This document shows positions 15,042 through 23,926 of a stretch of DNA of 62,864 bases, piece by piece. The notes beneath the pieces are model-generated. The model searched no databases. It worked only from the letters and a program-made list of their open reading frames with translations, and was not told where the DNA came from. The stretch is from Coriobacteriales bacterium (GTDB lineage Bacteria; Actinomycetota; Coriobacteriia; Coriobacteriales; UBA8131). A program made the position numbers and the translations under genes. Where the stretch lies: the NCBI GenBank assembly GCA_031277035.1, contig JAISLY010000054.1, positions 1 through 62,864 on the forward strand, in the 5' to 3' direction. Numbering within the stretch: the stretch's first letter is position 1; every line of letters starts with the position of its first letter.

Positions 15042-17020
15042 GCCGCATCGGGGTCTTCGTCTGCCACTGCGGTTCCAATATCGCCGCGACGGTCGACGTG
15101 CCCGCCGTCGTTGAGGCCGCGCGGCAACTGCCGCATGTGGTCTTTGCCGAGGACAACAAGTACACCTGCTCAGACCCGGGCCAGCAGGCCATCAAGGACG
15201 CCATCGCCACCCACGACCTCGACCGTATCGTCATCGCGTCCTGCTCGCCGAGGATGCACGAGCTCACCTTCCGCAAGATGCTCAAGGACACCGAGCTCAA
15301 CCCCTATATGCTCGAGATAGCCAATATCCGCGAGCAATGTTCCTGGGTGCATAAGGACAAGGCCGCAGGCACGGCCAAGGCCATCGAGCTGCTCAAGATG
15401 GCAACGGCCAAGGCGGACCGTGACGCGCCGCTCTTCACAACGACGATTCCTGTCACCAAGCGGGCGCTTGTCATCGGCGGCGGCATCGCCGGGATGCAGG
15501 CCGCGCTCGACATCGCTGATGCCGGCTACCAGGTGACCATCGTGGAAAAGGAGCCCTCGCTTGGCGGCAAGATGGTCATGCTCGACAAGACCTTCCCGAC
15601 CATGGACTGCTCCGCCTGCATCTGTACGCCAAAGATGAGCGAGGTCGGGGCGCATCCGAACATCACCGTCAAGTCGCTTTCCGAGGTGGAGCAGGTAACG
15701 GGCTACGTGGGCAACTTCGAGGTGACTCTTCGCGAGAAGGCCAAATACATCGACTACGAGCTCTGCACGGGCTGCGGCGCCTGTGAGACCAAGTGCCCCG
15801 CGAAGGTGACAAGCGCCTTTGAGCAGGGCCTGGCGCAGCGTCGCGCGGTCTACAGGCCTTTTGCCCAGGCAGTGCCTCCCAAGCCGACCATCGACCCCAC
15901 AAACTGCAGGAAGATTACGCAGGGCAAATGCGGCCTCTGTGAGAAGCTCTGCCCGACGGGGGCCATCCATTACGATGACGTCGACCGGGTGACGAGAGAG
16001 ACCTACGGGGCCATCGTGCTTGCCATCGGCTATCAGCTCATCGACTGGGCCGCGTTTTATGGCGAATACGGTGCCGGCCACTACCCTGACGTTATCACCG
16101 GCCTGCACTTTGAGCGCCTCGTCAACGCCTCCGGCCCCACCGAAGGGCATATCCTGCGGCCCTCGGATGCACGCGAGCCCAAGAGCGTGGCCATCATCAA
16201 GTGCGTTGGCTCGCGCGATGTGGCAAAGGGCAGGAGCTATTGCTCGCGGGCCTGCTGCATGTATGGCGCCAAGCACGCCCACCAGTACCTCGATAAGGTT
16301 CCCGATGGCCGCTGCTTTGTCTTTTACATGGACGTGCGTACGCCGGGCAAGGGCTATGACGAGTTTTATATGAACACACGGCGCGACGGCGCGACGTATC
16401 TGCGCGGCCGCGTCTCGAAGATATATGAGGAGAACGGCAAACTCATCTGCCTGGGTGAGGACACCCTGCTGGGCGAGCCGGTGCGTGTTGAGGTCGATCT
16501 GGTGGTGCTTGAGACGGCCATGGTGCCCGCGCCCGATGCCGAGCGTCTTGGCAGCATGCTCGGCGTGACCCGCGACAAGGACCTCTGGCTTACCGAGGCG
16601 CACCCCAAACTGCGCCCCGTGGAGACCAACTCGGCAGGCGTCTTTCTCGCCGGTGCCTGCCAGGGCCCCAAGGACATCCCCGACAGCGTGGCTCAGGCAT
16701 CAGCCTCGGCCGCGAAGGTCTGCATCCTGTTCGCGCGTGACGAACTGGAGAGTAACGCGATGATTGCGGTCTCGGATTCTGCGCTTTGCAACGGCTGCGG
16801 CGCCTGCGTGGCCATCTGTCCCTACCAGGCCCTGACGCTTGAGGAAGTGAGCCTGCGCGAGAACTCCCAGTGGTCTACGCGTATGATTTCGAAGGTCAAT
16901 CCGGGCCTGTGCCAGGGTTGCGGCGCCTGTGCGGTTGCCTGTCGCCCCGGCGCTCTGGATCTGCGCGGCTTTACCGACGAGCAGATTGTGCGGGAGGTGG
17001 AGGCGCTGTGTCAGTGGTAA
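15038..17020 (+). CDS. hdrA: Heterodisulfide reductase subunit A-like flavoprotein
   Basis: 660 residues. An N-terminal domain with Cys (VCHCGSN) is followed by an FAD Rossmann fold (VIGGGIAGMQAAL, ~150) and the HdrA cysteine cluster CSACICTPKM (~196). Inserted ferredoxins are CTGCGACETKCP and CGLCEKLCPTGA (~245-310), and C-terminal ferredoxins CNGCGACVAICP and CQGCGACAVACRP (~585-640). HdrA is the flavin site of electron bifurcation in characterised complexes. ATG 15038 overlaps the hdrB stop. The longer open frame upstream is hdrB read in another frame. Central subunit linking the HdrBC arm to the Flx arm. Confidence 0.95.
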   Translation: MSRIGVFVCHCGSNIAATVDVPAVVEAARQLPHVVFAEDNKYTCSDPGQQAIKDAIATHDLDRIVIASCSPRMHELTFRKMLKDTELNPYMLEIANIREQCSWVHKDKAAGTAKAIELLKMATAKADRDAPLFTTTIPVTKRALVIGGGIAGMQAALDIADAGYQVTIVEKEPSLGGKMVMLDKTFPTMDCSACICTPKMSEVGAHPNITVKSLSEVEQVTGYVGNFEVTLREKAKYIDYELCTGCGACETKCPAKVTSAFEQGLAQRRAVYRPFAQAVPPKPTIDPTNCRKITQGKCGLCEKLCPTGAIHYDDVDRVTRETYGAIVLAIGYQLIDWAAFYGEYGAGHYPDVITGLHFERLVNASGPTEGHILRPSDAREPKSVAIIKCVGSRDVAKGRSYCSRACCMYGAKHAHQYLDKVPDGRCFVFYMDVRTPGKGYDEFYMNTRRDGATYLRGRVSKIYEENGKLICLGEDTLLGEPVRVEVDLVVLETAMVPAPDAERLGSMLGVTRDKDLWLTEAHPKLRPVETNSAGVFLAGACQGPKDIPDSVAQASASAAKVCILFARDELESNAMIAVSDSALCNGCGACVAICPYQALTLEEVSLRENSQWSTRMISKVNPGLCQGCGACAVACRPGALDLRGFTDEQIVREVEALCQW

Positions 17021-18465
17021 ATCAGATAGCAAGCGAGCAAGATAGTATAGCTATGGATACGGCTGTCGGCGAAACGCCCCTTCCAGAGACCCCCTTTGAG
17101 CCCCGTATCGTGGCCTTTGCCTGCCACTGGTGTACCTATTCCGGCGCCGACCTCGCGGGGCTGAACCGCATGAACTATCCCGCGAACGTCAAACTTCTGC
17201 GCGTGCCCTGCTCCGGGCGGGTAAACCCTCAGTACGTGCTCACGGCCCTGAACAAGGGTTGTGACGGCGTGCTGGTCTGTGGTTGTCATCCCGGTGATTG
17301 CCATTACGCAACTGGCAACTATTTTGCCAAACGCCGCCTGATGGCCTTCAAGCGTCTGCTGGAGTTCTCCGGCCTTCAACCCGAGCGCTTTCAGGTACGC
17401 TGGATATCCGGTTCGGAGGCAGGCAAGTTTCGCGATACGGTCATCCAGGTCTGCGAGGAGATACGCGCTTTGGGACCGCTTGAAGGCGACAGTTGGGGAG
17501 TTGACAAAGGGGGCACCGGGGACGGTTCATGCGTCCCTGTTTTTGATGAAGCCAAAACAGGGACGCATGAACCGTCCCCCTGTCCCCAACCATCCCCACC
17601 ATCCCCTTTGTCAACTCCCCAAAACGCTCTGCGCGAGCGGGCGCGCGAACTGCTCCAAAGCGGTGAGGTGAGCCTCGTCATCGGTTGGGGCGCCACCCGT
17701 TTTGAGAACCGGACGACGCCGCTGTTCGTCACGCAGGCCGAAGAGGCCGAGCAGCTTCTCTTCAATGAGTACTGCACAAATACGCTTGCCAAATACGCCG
17801 TGCGCGAGAAGGAACTTACATCCGGGCGCATCGCCCTTGCGACGCGCGGCTGTGAGTCCCGCGCCGTCAACCGTATGCTCGCCGACCGCCAGTTGCAGCG
17901 CTCGGACCTCGTGCTGCTCGGCCTGCCCTGCTCGGGTATGCGCGATGACGCCACCGGCGCTGTGCTCACAAAGTGTGCGACCTGTACGCATCGCAACCCG
18001 GTCGTCTTCGATGAGATGCTGGGCGAGCCGGCCCCGGAGGAAGAGGTGGATCGCTTTGAGGAGCTGCGCGGCCTTGAGGCTTTGGACATCAGGCAGCGTC
18101 TGGCCTGGTTTGACGCGGCATGGATGCGCTGCATCCGCTGCTATGCCTGCCGCGAGGTCTGCCCGGTCTGCACCTGTCGGGAGTGCTTCGTCGACCAGGA
18201 GCGCGTCGGTTGGCAGGGCAAGCAGGCAAACCGCGCCGAGAACCGCTTTTACAACCTCACGCGGGTCTTTCATATCGGGGATCGCTGTATCGAGTGTGGC
18301 GAGTGCGAACGCGCCTGCCCGATGGGCCTGCCGCTGATGGCCTTAAACCGCAAGTTCGTGAGCGACCTCGATACCCTTTTTGCCTCCGGCGAAGCGGGGC
18401 TGAGCGATGAGGCGGACAACGCCCTGGGCCGCTACGACCTGGCTGACACCGAGGAGTTCATGTGA
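17008..18465 (+). CDS. MvhD/FlxD-like and FlxC-like fusion protein with in-frame palindromic element
   Basis: 485 residues from GTG 17008, which has GGAGG just upstream within hdrA. Residues ~30-155 are an MvhD/FlpD domain (FACHWCTYSGADLAG, CGCHPGDCHY), the [2Fe-2S] adaptor that docks to HdrA. Residues ~205-485 resemble the FlxC type of ferredoxin protein: CESRAVN, GLPCSG, CATCTHRNP, then CIRCYACREVCPVC and CIECGECERACP. The two halves are joined by residues ~163-204, which are entirely the 126-bp palindromic element. Known FlxD and FlxC are separate proteins, so this is a fusion. Role: electron transfer between FlxAB and HdrA. It overlaps hdrA by 13 bp. Confidence 0.85.
   Translation: MSVVNQIASEQDSIAMDTAVGETPLPETPFEPRIVAFACHWCTYSGADLAGLNRMNYPANVKLLRVPCSGRVNPQYVLTALNKGCDGVLVCGCHPGDCHYATGNYFAKRRLMAFKRLLEFSGLQPERFQVRWISGSEAGKFRDTVIQVCEEIRALGPLEGDSWGVDKGGTGDGSCVPVFDEAKTGTHEPSPCPQPSPPSPLSTPQNALRERARELLQSGEVSLVIGWGATRFENRTTPLFVTQAEEAEQLLFNEYCTNTLAKYAVREKELTSGRIALATRGCESRAVNRMLADRQLQRSDLVLLGLPCSGMRDDATGAVLTKCATCTHRNPVVFDEMLGEPAPEEEVDRFEELRGLEALDIRQRLAWFDAAWMRCIRCYACREVCPVCTCRECFVDQERVGWQGKQANRAENRFYNLTRVFHIGDRCIECGECERACPMGLPLMALNRKFVSDLDTLFASGEAGLSDEADNALGRYDLADTEEFM
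17495..17620. repeat. In-frame palindromic element, copy 2
   Basis: 126 bp with perfect 18-bp terminal inverted repeats GGGGAGTTGACAAAGGGG (17495-17512) and its complement (17603-17620). An internal perfect palindrome has 26-bp arms (17518-17543, 17554-17579) and a 10-nt loop. It reads through as 42 residues beginning GVDKG and ending PLSTP, the same frame as copy 1 at 1202-1371. The internal palindrome sequence (GACGGTTCATGCGTCCC) differs from copy 1, so the ends define the family. Confidence 0.92.
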
Positions 18466-19751
18466 TGCTGCTGCCAAAAGATCGGCTCACGCCGCTGCTC
18501 GAGCATTTGCAGACGCCTTCTGTGCGCCTGTATGTACCGGCCCAGGCCGGCGGCAAAACCACGCGCTTTGCCCTCTATGAGCCGCACATCACAACGGCCT
18601 TTCACCTCGTAAACACGGCCCTGCCGCCCAAAGACCTGCTCTTTCCGCAGACCCAGAAGATGTACCGTTACGGTTTTGATGAGGCAGGCGTGCCCTATAT
18701 CGACCCCATTCACGATGCCGACGAGGTCATCGTCTTTGGCCTGCGCCCCTGCGACATGGCAAGTATCGAGTGTATGGACGCGGTCTTTCTCACGAAGGGT
18801 TACGTTGACGAGTTCTACGCGCCGCGCCGTGAGCGTCTGCTCGCCGTTGCCATCGGCTGCACCGCACCGGCAAAGACCTGCTTTTGCGATTCGATGGGTG
18901 GAGACGCCAACGAGGCGCCGCAGGCCGACATTCAGCTCAATGAGACAGTCGATGGCGCCGCCTGGGTGGTGCGGGCAAACACCGCAAAGGGCACCGACGC
19001 GCTTGCGTCATGGAGCGCGTATCTCCTTGAGGAGGCACCGGGCGAGACGGCCCCAGCCCCCGCGCCTGCGCCCGCCCCCGCCCCCGCCCCTGCGCCCGCA
19101 TCGGCCACACCTGCGCCCACACCCGCCCCCGCGCCCGCGCCTGCCTCCGCATCGGCCACACCCGCGCCCACACCCGCCTCTGCCGCACCGCATACGCCCG
19201 AGATAAAACAGACAGCCTGCACCCTGCGCGTTGATATGACCGGCGTCAAGGAGAAGCTCGACGCGCTGTATGAGCATGAACTCTGGGAGCGTATCGCAAA
19301 GAAATGCGTTACCTGCGGCACCTGCACCTATGTCTGTCCAACCTGTCATTGCTTTGACATCGGTCAGGAAAACCGGATGCGCGAAGGAGAACGCTTTCGC
19401 AGCTGGGACAGCTGCATGTTCTCCAACTATACCCTGATGGCCGGCCATCACAACCCGCGTGCGGACAAGATGCCGCGCGTGCGCCAGCGCTTTTTGCACA
19501 AGCTCTGCTTTTTTGAGGACCGCTATGGGCGAAGCCTGTGTGTGGGTTGTGGGCGCTGTGTGGAGCAGTGTCCCGTCGCCCTGGACATCACCGAGTTGAT
19601 AGACGAAATCGGCCGTATCACCCCAAGCGCCTCCCCAAGCGCCCCCGCCCCCGCCTCCACCCCCGCCCCCGCCTCCGCCCCCGCCCCCGCCCCAACCACC
19701 TCCGCCCCCTCCGCCGCTCCTCTGACCCCGCCCCCCGCGAAGGAGGCCTGA
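18465..19751 (+). CDS. flxB: FlxB-like (AsrA-type) iron-sulfur subunit
   Basis: 428 residues. The N-terminal AsrA-like part (FGLRPCDMASIECMDAVF, CFCDSMGG) is followed by an Ala/Pro linker of ~60 residues (~190-250). Two [4Fe-4S] motifs come next, CVTCGTCTYVCPTC (~284) and CVGCGRCVEQCP (~360), and a second Ala/Pro/Ser tail. Family knowledge: FlxB/AsrA carries electrons from the FAD-NAD subunit to the rest of the complex. The start overlaps the upstream stop (TGATG); GTG 18462 is an alternative. Without the low-complexity parts its length is typical (~340). Confidence 0.87.
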   Translation: MLLPKDRLTPLLEHLQTPSVRLYVPAQAGGKTTRFALYEPHITTAFHLVNTALPPKDLLFPQTQKMYRYGFDEAGVPYIDPIHDADEVIVFGLRPCDMASIECMDAVFLTKGYVDEFYAPRRERLLAVAIGCTAPAKTCFCDSMGGDANEAPQADIQLNETVDGAAWVVRANTAKGTDALASWSAYLLEEAPGETAPAPAPAPAPAPAPAPASATPAPTPAPAPAPASASATPAPTPASAAPHTPEIKQTACTLRVDMTGVKEKLDALYEHELWERIAKKCVTCGTCTYVCPTCHCFDIGQENRMREGERFRSWDSCMFSNYTLMAGHHNPRADKMPRVRQRFLHKLCFFEDRYGRSLCVGCGRCVEQCPVALDITELIDEIGRITPSASPSAPAPASTPAPASAPAPAPTTSAPSAAPLTPPPAKEA

Positions 19752-20608
19752 TGCCAAAGATTACCATCGAGCATGACTGTGCTCGCGCCACCGAGCAGCT
19801 CGTCCCCCTTCTCTGTCGTATCAAGGACATTTCTACCGAGACCTCCGATGTCAAGGCCTTTCGCGTGCAGACCCTTGAGGGTACCCGCCCCTTTGACTGC
19901 TCACCGGGGCAGACCGCCATGCTCGCCGCCATTCCCTACGGCGAGTGCATGTTCTGCGTCTCGGCGCAGGGGGAGGACTATCTGGAGTTCACGGTCAAGC
20001 GGGTCGGCACCGTGACCGAGCAACTCCACGCGCTTTCCATCGGGGACACCGTGGGCCTGCGCGGCCCGTACGGCAACTGGTTTCCCCTCGAGGGGCTCAA
20101 GGGCCGCGACGTGCTTTTTGTTGGTGGCGGCATCGGCCTGGCGCCGCTGCGCTCGCTGCTCACGTGGATGTTTGCTCATCGCGACGACTTTGGCCGTATC
20201 GACCTGGTCTATTCCGGCTCGACCCGCGACGACCTCATCTTTCTGGACGACATTCAGCACGTCTGGCCCGAGCTGCCCGACGTACACATACATCTGAGCA
20301 TCTACCGTGAGAGCGAGGACTGGAATGGGGAGGTCAGCTACACCGCGCCCTATCTGGAACAGCTCGCCTTCTCACCGCAGGGCCGCGCCGCGGTGCTCTG
20401 CGGCGGCCCGTCGCTGTTTCGCACCTGCCTTGCCAGTTTGCTCAAGCTGGGCTTTGAGCCCGACGACATCATCACGACGCTTGAGATGAAGATGAAGTGC
20501 GGCATCGGCAAGTGTGGTCGCTGCAACATGGGCAGCCGCTACATCTGTCTTGATGGCCCGGTCTTCAGCATCGCGGAACTTGAGGACTTGCCCGGCGCCG
20601 TTCACTGA
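19751..20608 (+). CDS. flxA: FlxA-like (AsrB-type) FAD/NAD-binding reductase
   Basis: 285 residues of the ferredoxin-NADP reductase fold. FAD part with FDCSPGQTAMLAAIPYGE and RGPYGNWFP; NAD(P) part GRDVLFVGGGIGLAPLRSL (~115); C-terminal [2Fe-2S] motif CGIGKCGRC...YIC (~250-268). It should oxidise NADH and feed FlxB. ATG 19751 has AAGGAGG at 19739-19745 and overlaps the flxB stop (TGATG). Last gene of hdrCBA-flxDC-flxB-flxA. Together these match the Flx-Hdr complex that couples NADH to ferredoxin and a disulfide in Desulfovibrio-type bacteria; function here is inferred. Confidence 0.9.
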   Translation: MPKITIEHDCARATEQLVPLLCRIKDISTETSDVKAFRVQTLEGTRPFDCSPGQTAMLAAIPYGECMFCVSAQGEDYLEFTVKRVGTVTEQLHALSIGDTVGLRGPYGNWFPLEGLKGRDVLFVGGGIGLAPLRSLLTWMFAHRDDFGRIDLVYSGSTRDDLIFLDDIQHVWPELPDVHIHLSIYRESEDWNGEVSYTAPYLEQLAFSPQGRAAVLCGGPSLFRTCLASLLKLGFEPDDIITTLEMKMKCGIGKCGRCNMGSRYICLDGPVFSIAELEDLPGAVH

Positions 20609-20742
20609 CCGCCTTGCCGCCCGCCGCTCTCGCCCCCAGCTCTCGCCCGCCGCTCTCGCCCCCAGCTGTCGCCCCCGCCGCCTTCAGCGGCGGCGCGCAT
20701 TCATCGCATGCCCGGCGCCGTTCACTGACCGCCTTGCCGCCC
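20589..20742. repeat. Direct repeat duplicating the 3' end of flxA
   Basis: 34 bp at 20589-20622, which include the last codons and stop of flxA, recur exactly at 20709-20742, 120 bp on. Between them lie tandem CGCCGCTCTCGCCCCCAGCT units and a GCCGCC/GGCGGC hairpin. Confidence 0.9.
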
Positions 20743-20920
20743 CATCCGGGACAGTCGTTTTCCCGGTCGCCTGCCCCAGGGCACCGTTCGGCTTTCGGCG
20801 GCGGCATTACAGGACTGAAAACAGTGCGCCTGCCGATGTGCTATTGCGCATCGGGCGTGCTCTGGGGCATTTTGGGAGACCATATTCCAGACGCCAAGGC
20901 CTTTCGGGAATGGAGGCTCC
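20609..20920. other. Gap between flxA and echA
   Basis: 312 bp without a convincing gene. The first ~130 bp are the repeats noted above; the second half is ordinary sequence and probably holds the ech leader. No -10/-35 pair is convincing. Confidence 0.6.
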
Positions 20921-23050
20921 TTGTTTTCAAGCGCATTGATACCGATCCTCGCACTGGTGCTGTTTCCGATGCTTGTCGCCGCGCTTTTGCTGGTCATACG
21001 CGCCGACGGGCCCAGGCGGGTACTTGTGGTCGGCGCGGCGATCCTCATCGCCGCAGGCTCAATCCTGTTGGCAGTCCAAATCCTCATGGCTGGCGAGATA
21101 CGTCTGAATCTCGGGCTGCCCTGGCTTGAGTATCTGGCCTTCGCCGTCGAGGTGATTATCGCCGCCTATATCATCGTCAAGGGTCTGCTGTACCGTCGCG
21201 TCCTGGTAATTGGGCTTGCGGCCCTGCAGCTCATATTCGCGGGCCTGTATAGCTTTACCGTCTCTCATGGGATGACAATCTACGCCGAGGTCTACCTCGA
21301 TGGCCTCACGGCCATCATGGTTCTGGTCATCGGCATCATCAGCTCAGGTATCTGCGTCTATTCCCTTGGCTATATGCGCGACTTTCAGGAGCATGCGAAC
21401 GCGGGCGTGGTGCAGGCCGTTTTAAAGACCATCAACGTGACGCGGGGCGTTTTGAGAGGCACGGGCGCGAATGCCGAGGGTCATGTGGACAACGGCGGGC
21501 CTGAGGATGCCCTGGAGGACGGTGCCGACGCCGCCCCCGGTGCCAGGGATCGTCGCCCTGTCTTCTTTTCGCTCATGTTCCTGTTCCTCGGCGCGATGTT
21601 CCTGCTCGTCTTTTCCAACAAGCTTTCCTGGCTCCTGTGCGCCTGGGAGATAACCACCGTCTGCTCCTTTGCGCTCATCGCCTACACACGCACTGAGGAA
21701 TCCATCGCGAACGCCTTTCGTCAGATTGCCATGAACCTGCTCGGCGGCCTGGCCTTTTCTGTCGCGCTGCTGATTCTTGGCCTCTATCAGATTGGCGAAC
21801 TCAACCTCCTGGTGGCGTTTGGCACGAACGCCGGCCTGCTCAACATCTCAGTGGCCCTGCCCATCGCGCTCTTGGCGCTTGCCGGTATTACCAAGGCCGC
21901 GCAGATGCCCTTCCAAAGCTGGCTTCTCGGGGCGATGGTCGCGCCGACACCAACCTCGGCTCTGCTGCACTCCTCGACGATGGTCAAGGCGGGCGTCTTT
22001 CTCCTCATCCGTCTCGCCCCGACCTTTGGCTTTAACGCCAACGGCATGATGGTCATGCTCATCGGTGCGCTCACCTTCCTGTTCTGCACCCTGCTGGCCA
22101 TCTCGCAGCGCAATGCCAAGCGCGTGCTGGCCTATTCCACCGTCGCCAACCTCGGCCTGATTACCGCCTGCGCCGGAGTTGGCACCCCCGAGGCCATCTG
22201 GGCGGCGGTCTTTCTGCTGATGTTTCATGCCGTGGCCAAATCGCTGCTCTTCCTGTGTGTGGGTACGGTCGAGCATCGCATCGGCAGCCGTGACATCGAG
22301 GATATGGACAACCTCTTTGTGCGCATGCCTGCCCTGGCCCGCCTGATGGCGCTGGGGATGTTCGTGATGTTCATCGCGCCCTTTGGCATGCTCATCGCCA
22401 AATGGGCGGTCATCGTCGCACTGGTGGAGACCGGAAACCTCACCCTGCTCGTGATCTTGGCCTTTGGCTCGGCCGCGACCTTTATGATCTGGGCAAAGTG
22501 GCTTGGCAAGATGCTTGCCATCGCTCAGGAAGAGCCCTCTGTGGAGAAGGCCGCGCATCGCTCCGAGCTGCTCGCCATCTACCTGATGGCGGCGCTGACC
22601 CTGGGGCTCTCAATCGCCTTTCCCTTTGTCTCCGAATACCTGGTCGTGCCCTGGCTTGCCACGAGTGTGGCGAACTTCTTCCTGATAAGCCCGGCCGAAT
22701 GGCTTAACGTGACTGCGGCCATCGGCCTGGACAACCTGATTATCATGTCCCTTATCGTCCTTGCCTTCATTGCTGTCTTTGCCACGTTTTTTGGACGCGG
22801 GAAGAAGCGGCAGGTGCCCATCTATCTGGCCGGGCTCGGCCTGGATTTTGAGAAGCGCAGCTATCGCAACTCCTTCTCGCAGGTCTCGGTCGCCTCGCAG
22901 CGCAACTGGTATATGGATGGATGGTTTGGAGAGACGGCGCTGACGCCGGTGGCAAACGTCATGTGTGTTGCCATCCTGATTCTCGGACTTGCCGTTGCCA
23001 CGTTTGCCATGTTCAGCGGCGTGCCGCTTGAGGGGGTGTTCGGCCTGTGA
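20921..23050 (+). CDS. echA: Ech-type hydrogenase subunit A (NuoL/MrpA-like ion pump)
   Basis: 709 residues with about 16 membrane spans. It contains the proton-translocation core of complex I antiporter-like subunits: LSWLLCAWEITTVCSFALI, AGITKAAQMPFQSWLLGAM (conserved Lys and Pro), APTPTSALLHSSTMVKAG, and a lysine in the C-terminal part. A polar loop at ~185-210 (GHVDNGGPEDALEDG) is extra. TTG 20921 is the start, supported by GGAGG at 20912-20916. First gene of echABCDEF. It should translocate H+ or Na+ as electrons pass from ferredoxin to protons. Confidence 0.92.
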   Translation: MFSSALIPILALVLFPMLVAALLLVIRADGPRRVLVVGAAILIAAGSILLAVQILMAGEIRLNLGLPWLEYLAFAVEVIIAAYIIVKGLLYRRVLVIGLAALQLIFAGLYSFTVSHGMTIYAEVYLDGLTAIMVLVIGIISSGICVYSLGYMRDFQEHANAGVVQAVLKTINVTRGVLRGTGANAEGHVDNGGPEDALEDGADAAPGARDRRPVFFSLMFLFLGAMFLLVFSNKLSWLLCAWEITTVCSFALIAYTRTEESIANAFRQIAMNLLGGLAFSVALLILGLYQIGELNLLVAFGTNAGLLNISVALPIALLALAGITKAAQMPFQSWLLGAMVAPTPTSALLHSSTMVKAGVFLLIRLAPTFGFNANGMMVMLIGALTFLFCTLLAISQRNAKRVLAYSTVANLGLITACAGVGTPEAIWAAVFLLMFHAVAKSLLFLCVGTVEHRIGSRDIEDMDNLFVRMPALARLMALGMFVMFIAPFGMLIAKWAVIVALVETGNLTLLVILAFGSAATFMIWAKWLGKMLAIAQEEPSVEKAAHRSELLAIYLMAALTLGLSIAFPFVSEYLVVPWLATSVANFFLISPAEWLNVTAAIGLDNLIIMSLIVLAFIAVFATFFGRGKKRQVPIYLAGLGLDFEKRSYRNSFSQVSVASQRNWYMDGWFGETALTPVANVMCVAILILGLAVATFAMFSGVPLEGVFGL

Positions 23051-23916
23051 ATCTCCTTTCTTTCCTCATCGCGCTTATCGGCTTTGCCGTGGCAGCTCCC
23101 GTGCTCGGCTGCCTGATAGCCGGCCTCGACCGCAGAATCAGTGCGCGTCTCCAGGGTCGCGTGGGCCCGCCTCTGCTCCAGCCCTACTACGACCTGCGCA
23201 AACTGCTCGCCAAAGACGACGCCACGGTCAACCGCTACCAGGGCTTCTATGTCGCGCTCGCACTCGCGCTCACCATCTTCTCAGGCGCCGTGTTTTTTGC
23301 AGGCGGCAACTTTTTGCTGGTCATCTTCCTGCTCACGCTCTCCGTGCTTTTCTTCATCATCGCGGCCTACTCCACGCGTTCGCCCTATGCCGAAATCGGT
23401 GCTGCTCGTGAGATTATCCAGATCATGAGCTACGAACCGATGCTCATCCTGATGGCGGCAGCCTTCTTCGTGGCAACGGGCTCCTTTGATGTCAGCGCCG
23501 CCTTTGCGCTCGGCCGCCCCATCATCGTCGTTTTGCCCCTGATTTTCCTCGGGCTCGTCTTTATCCTGACGATTAAACTTCGTAAGTCGCCCTTCGATCT
23601 CTCCTCTTCGCACCACGCGCACCAGGAGCTCGTCAAGGGCATCACCACCGAGATGAGCGGACGGACGCTTGCGCTGGTCGAGCTCATGCACTGGTACGAG
23701 ACGGTGCTGTTCCTCGGTTGGGTTGGCCTGTTCTTCATCTGGGGCAGCTGGTGGGCTGCCGCGCTTGCCGTGCTGGTCGTCATCGTCATCTATCTGCTTG
23801 AGATACTCATCGACAATACCTTTGCCCGCGTAAAATGGCAGGTTGTACTCGTGTCAAGCTGGGCGGTCACCTTCGTGACCGTTGCGGTAAACCTGTTCAT
23901 TTTAAGGATACTCTGA
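23047..23916 (+). CDS. echB: Ech-type hydrogenase subunit B (NuoH-like)
   Basis: 289 residues with about eight spans. NuoH/EchB hallmarks: GRVGPPLLQPYYDLRKLLAKD near residue 38, AEIGAAREIIQIMSYEP (~118), and KLRKSPFDLSSSHHAHQELVKGI (~177), the loop that contacts the hydrophilic arm. GTG 23047 overlaps the echA stop. It anchors the hydrogenase module to the membrane. Confidence 0.94.
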   Translation: MNLLSFLIALIGFAVAAPVLGCLIAGLDRRISARLQGRVGPPLLQPYYDLRKLLAKDDATVNRYQGFYVALALALTIFSGAVFFAGGNFLLVIFLLTLSVLFFIIAAYSTRSPYAEIGAAREIIQIMSYEPMLILMAAAFFVATGSFDVSAAFALGRPIIVVLPLIFLGLVFILTIKLRKSPFDLSSSHHAHQELVKGITTEMSGRTLALVELMHWYETVLFLGWVGLFFIWGSWWAAALAVLVVIVIYLLEILIDNTFARVKWQVVLVSSWAVTFVTVAVNLFILRIL

Positions 23917-23926
23917 GAGGGCCGCC

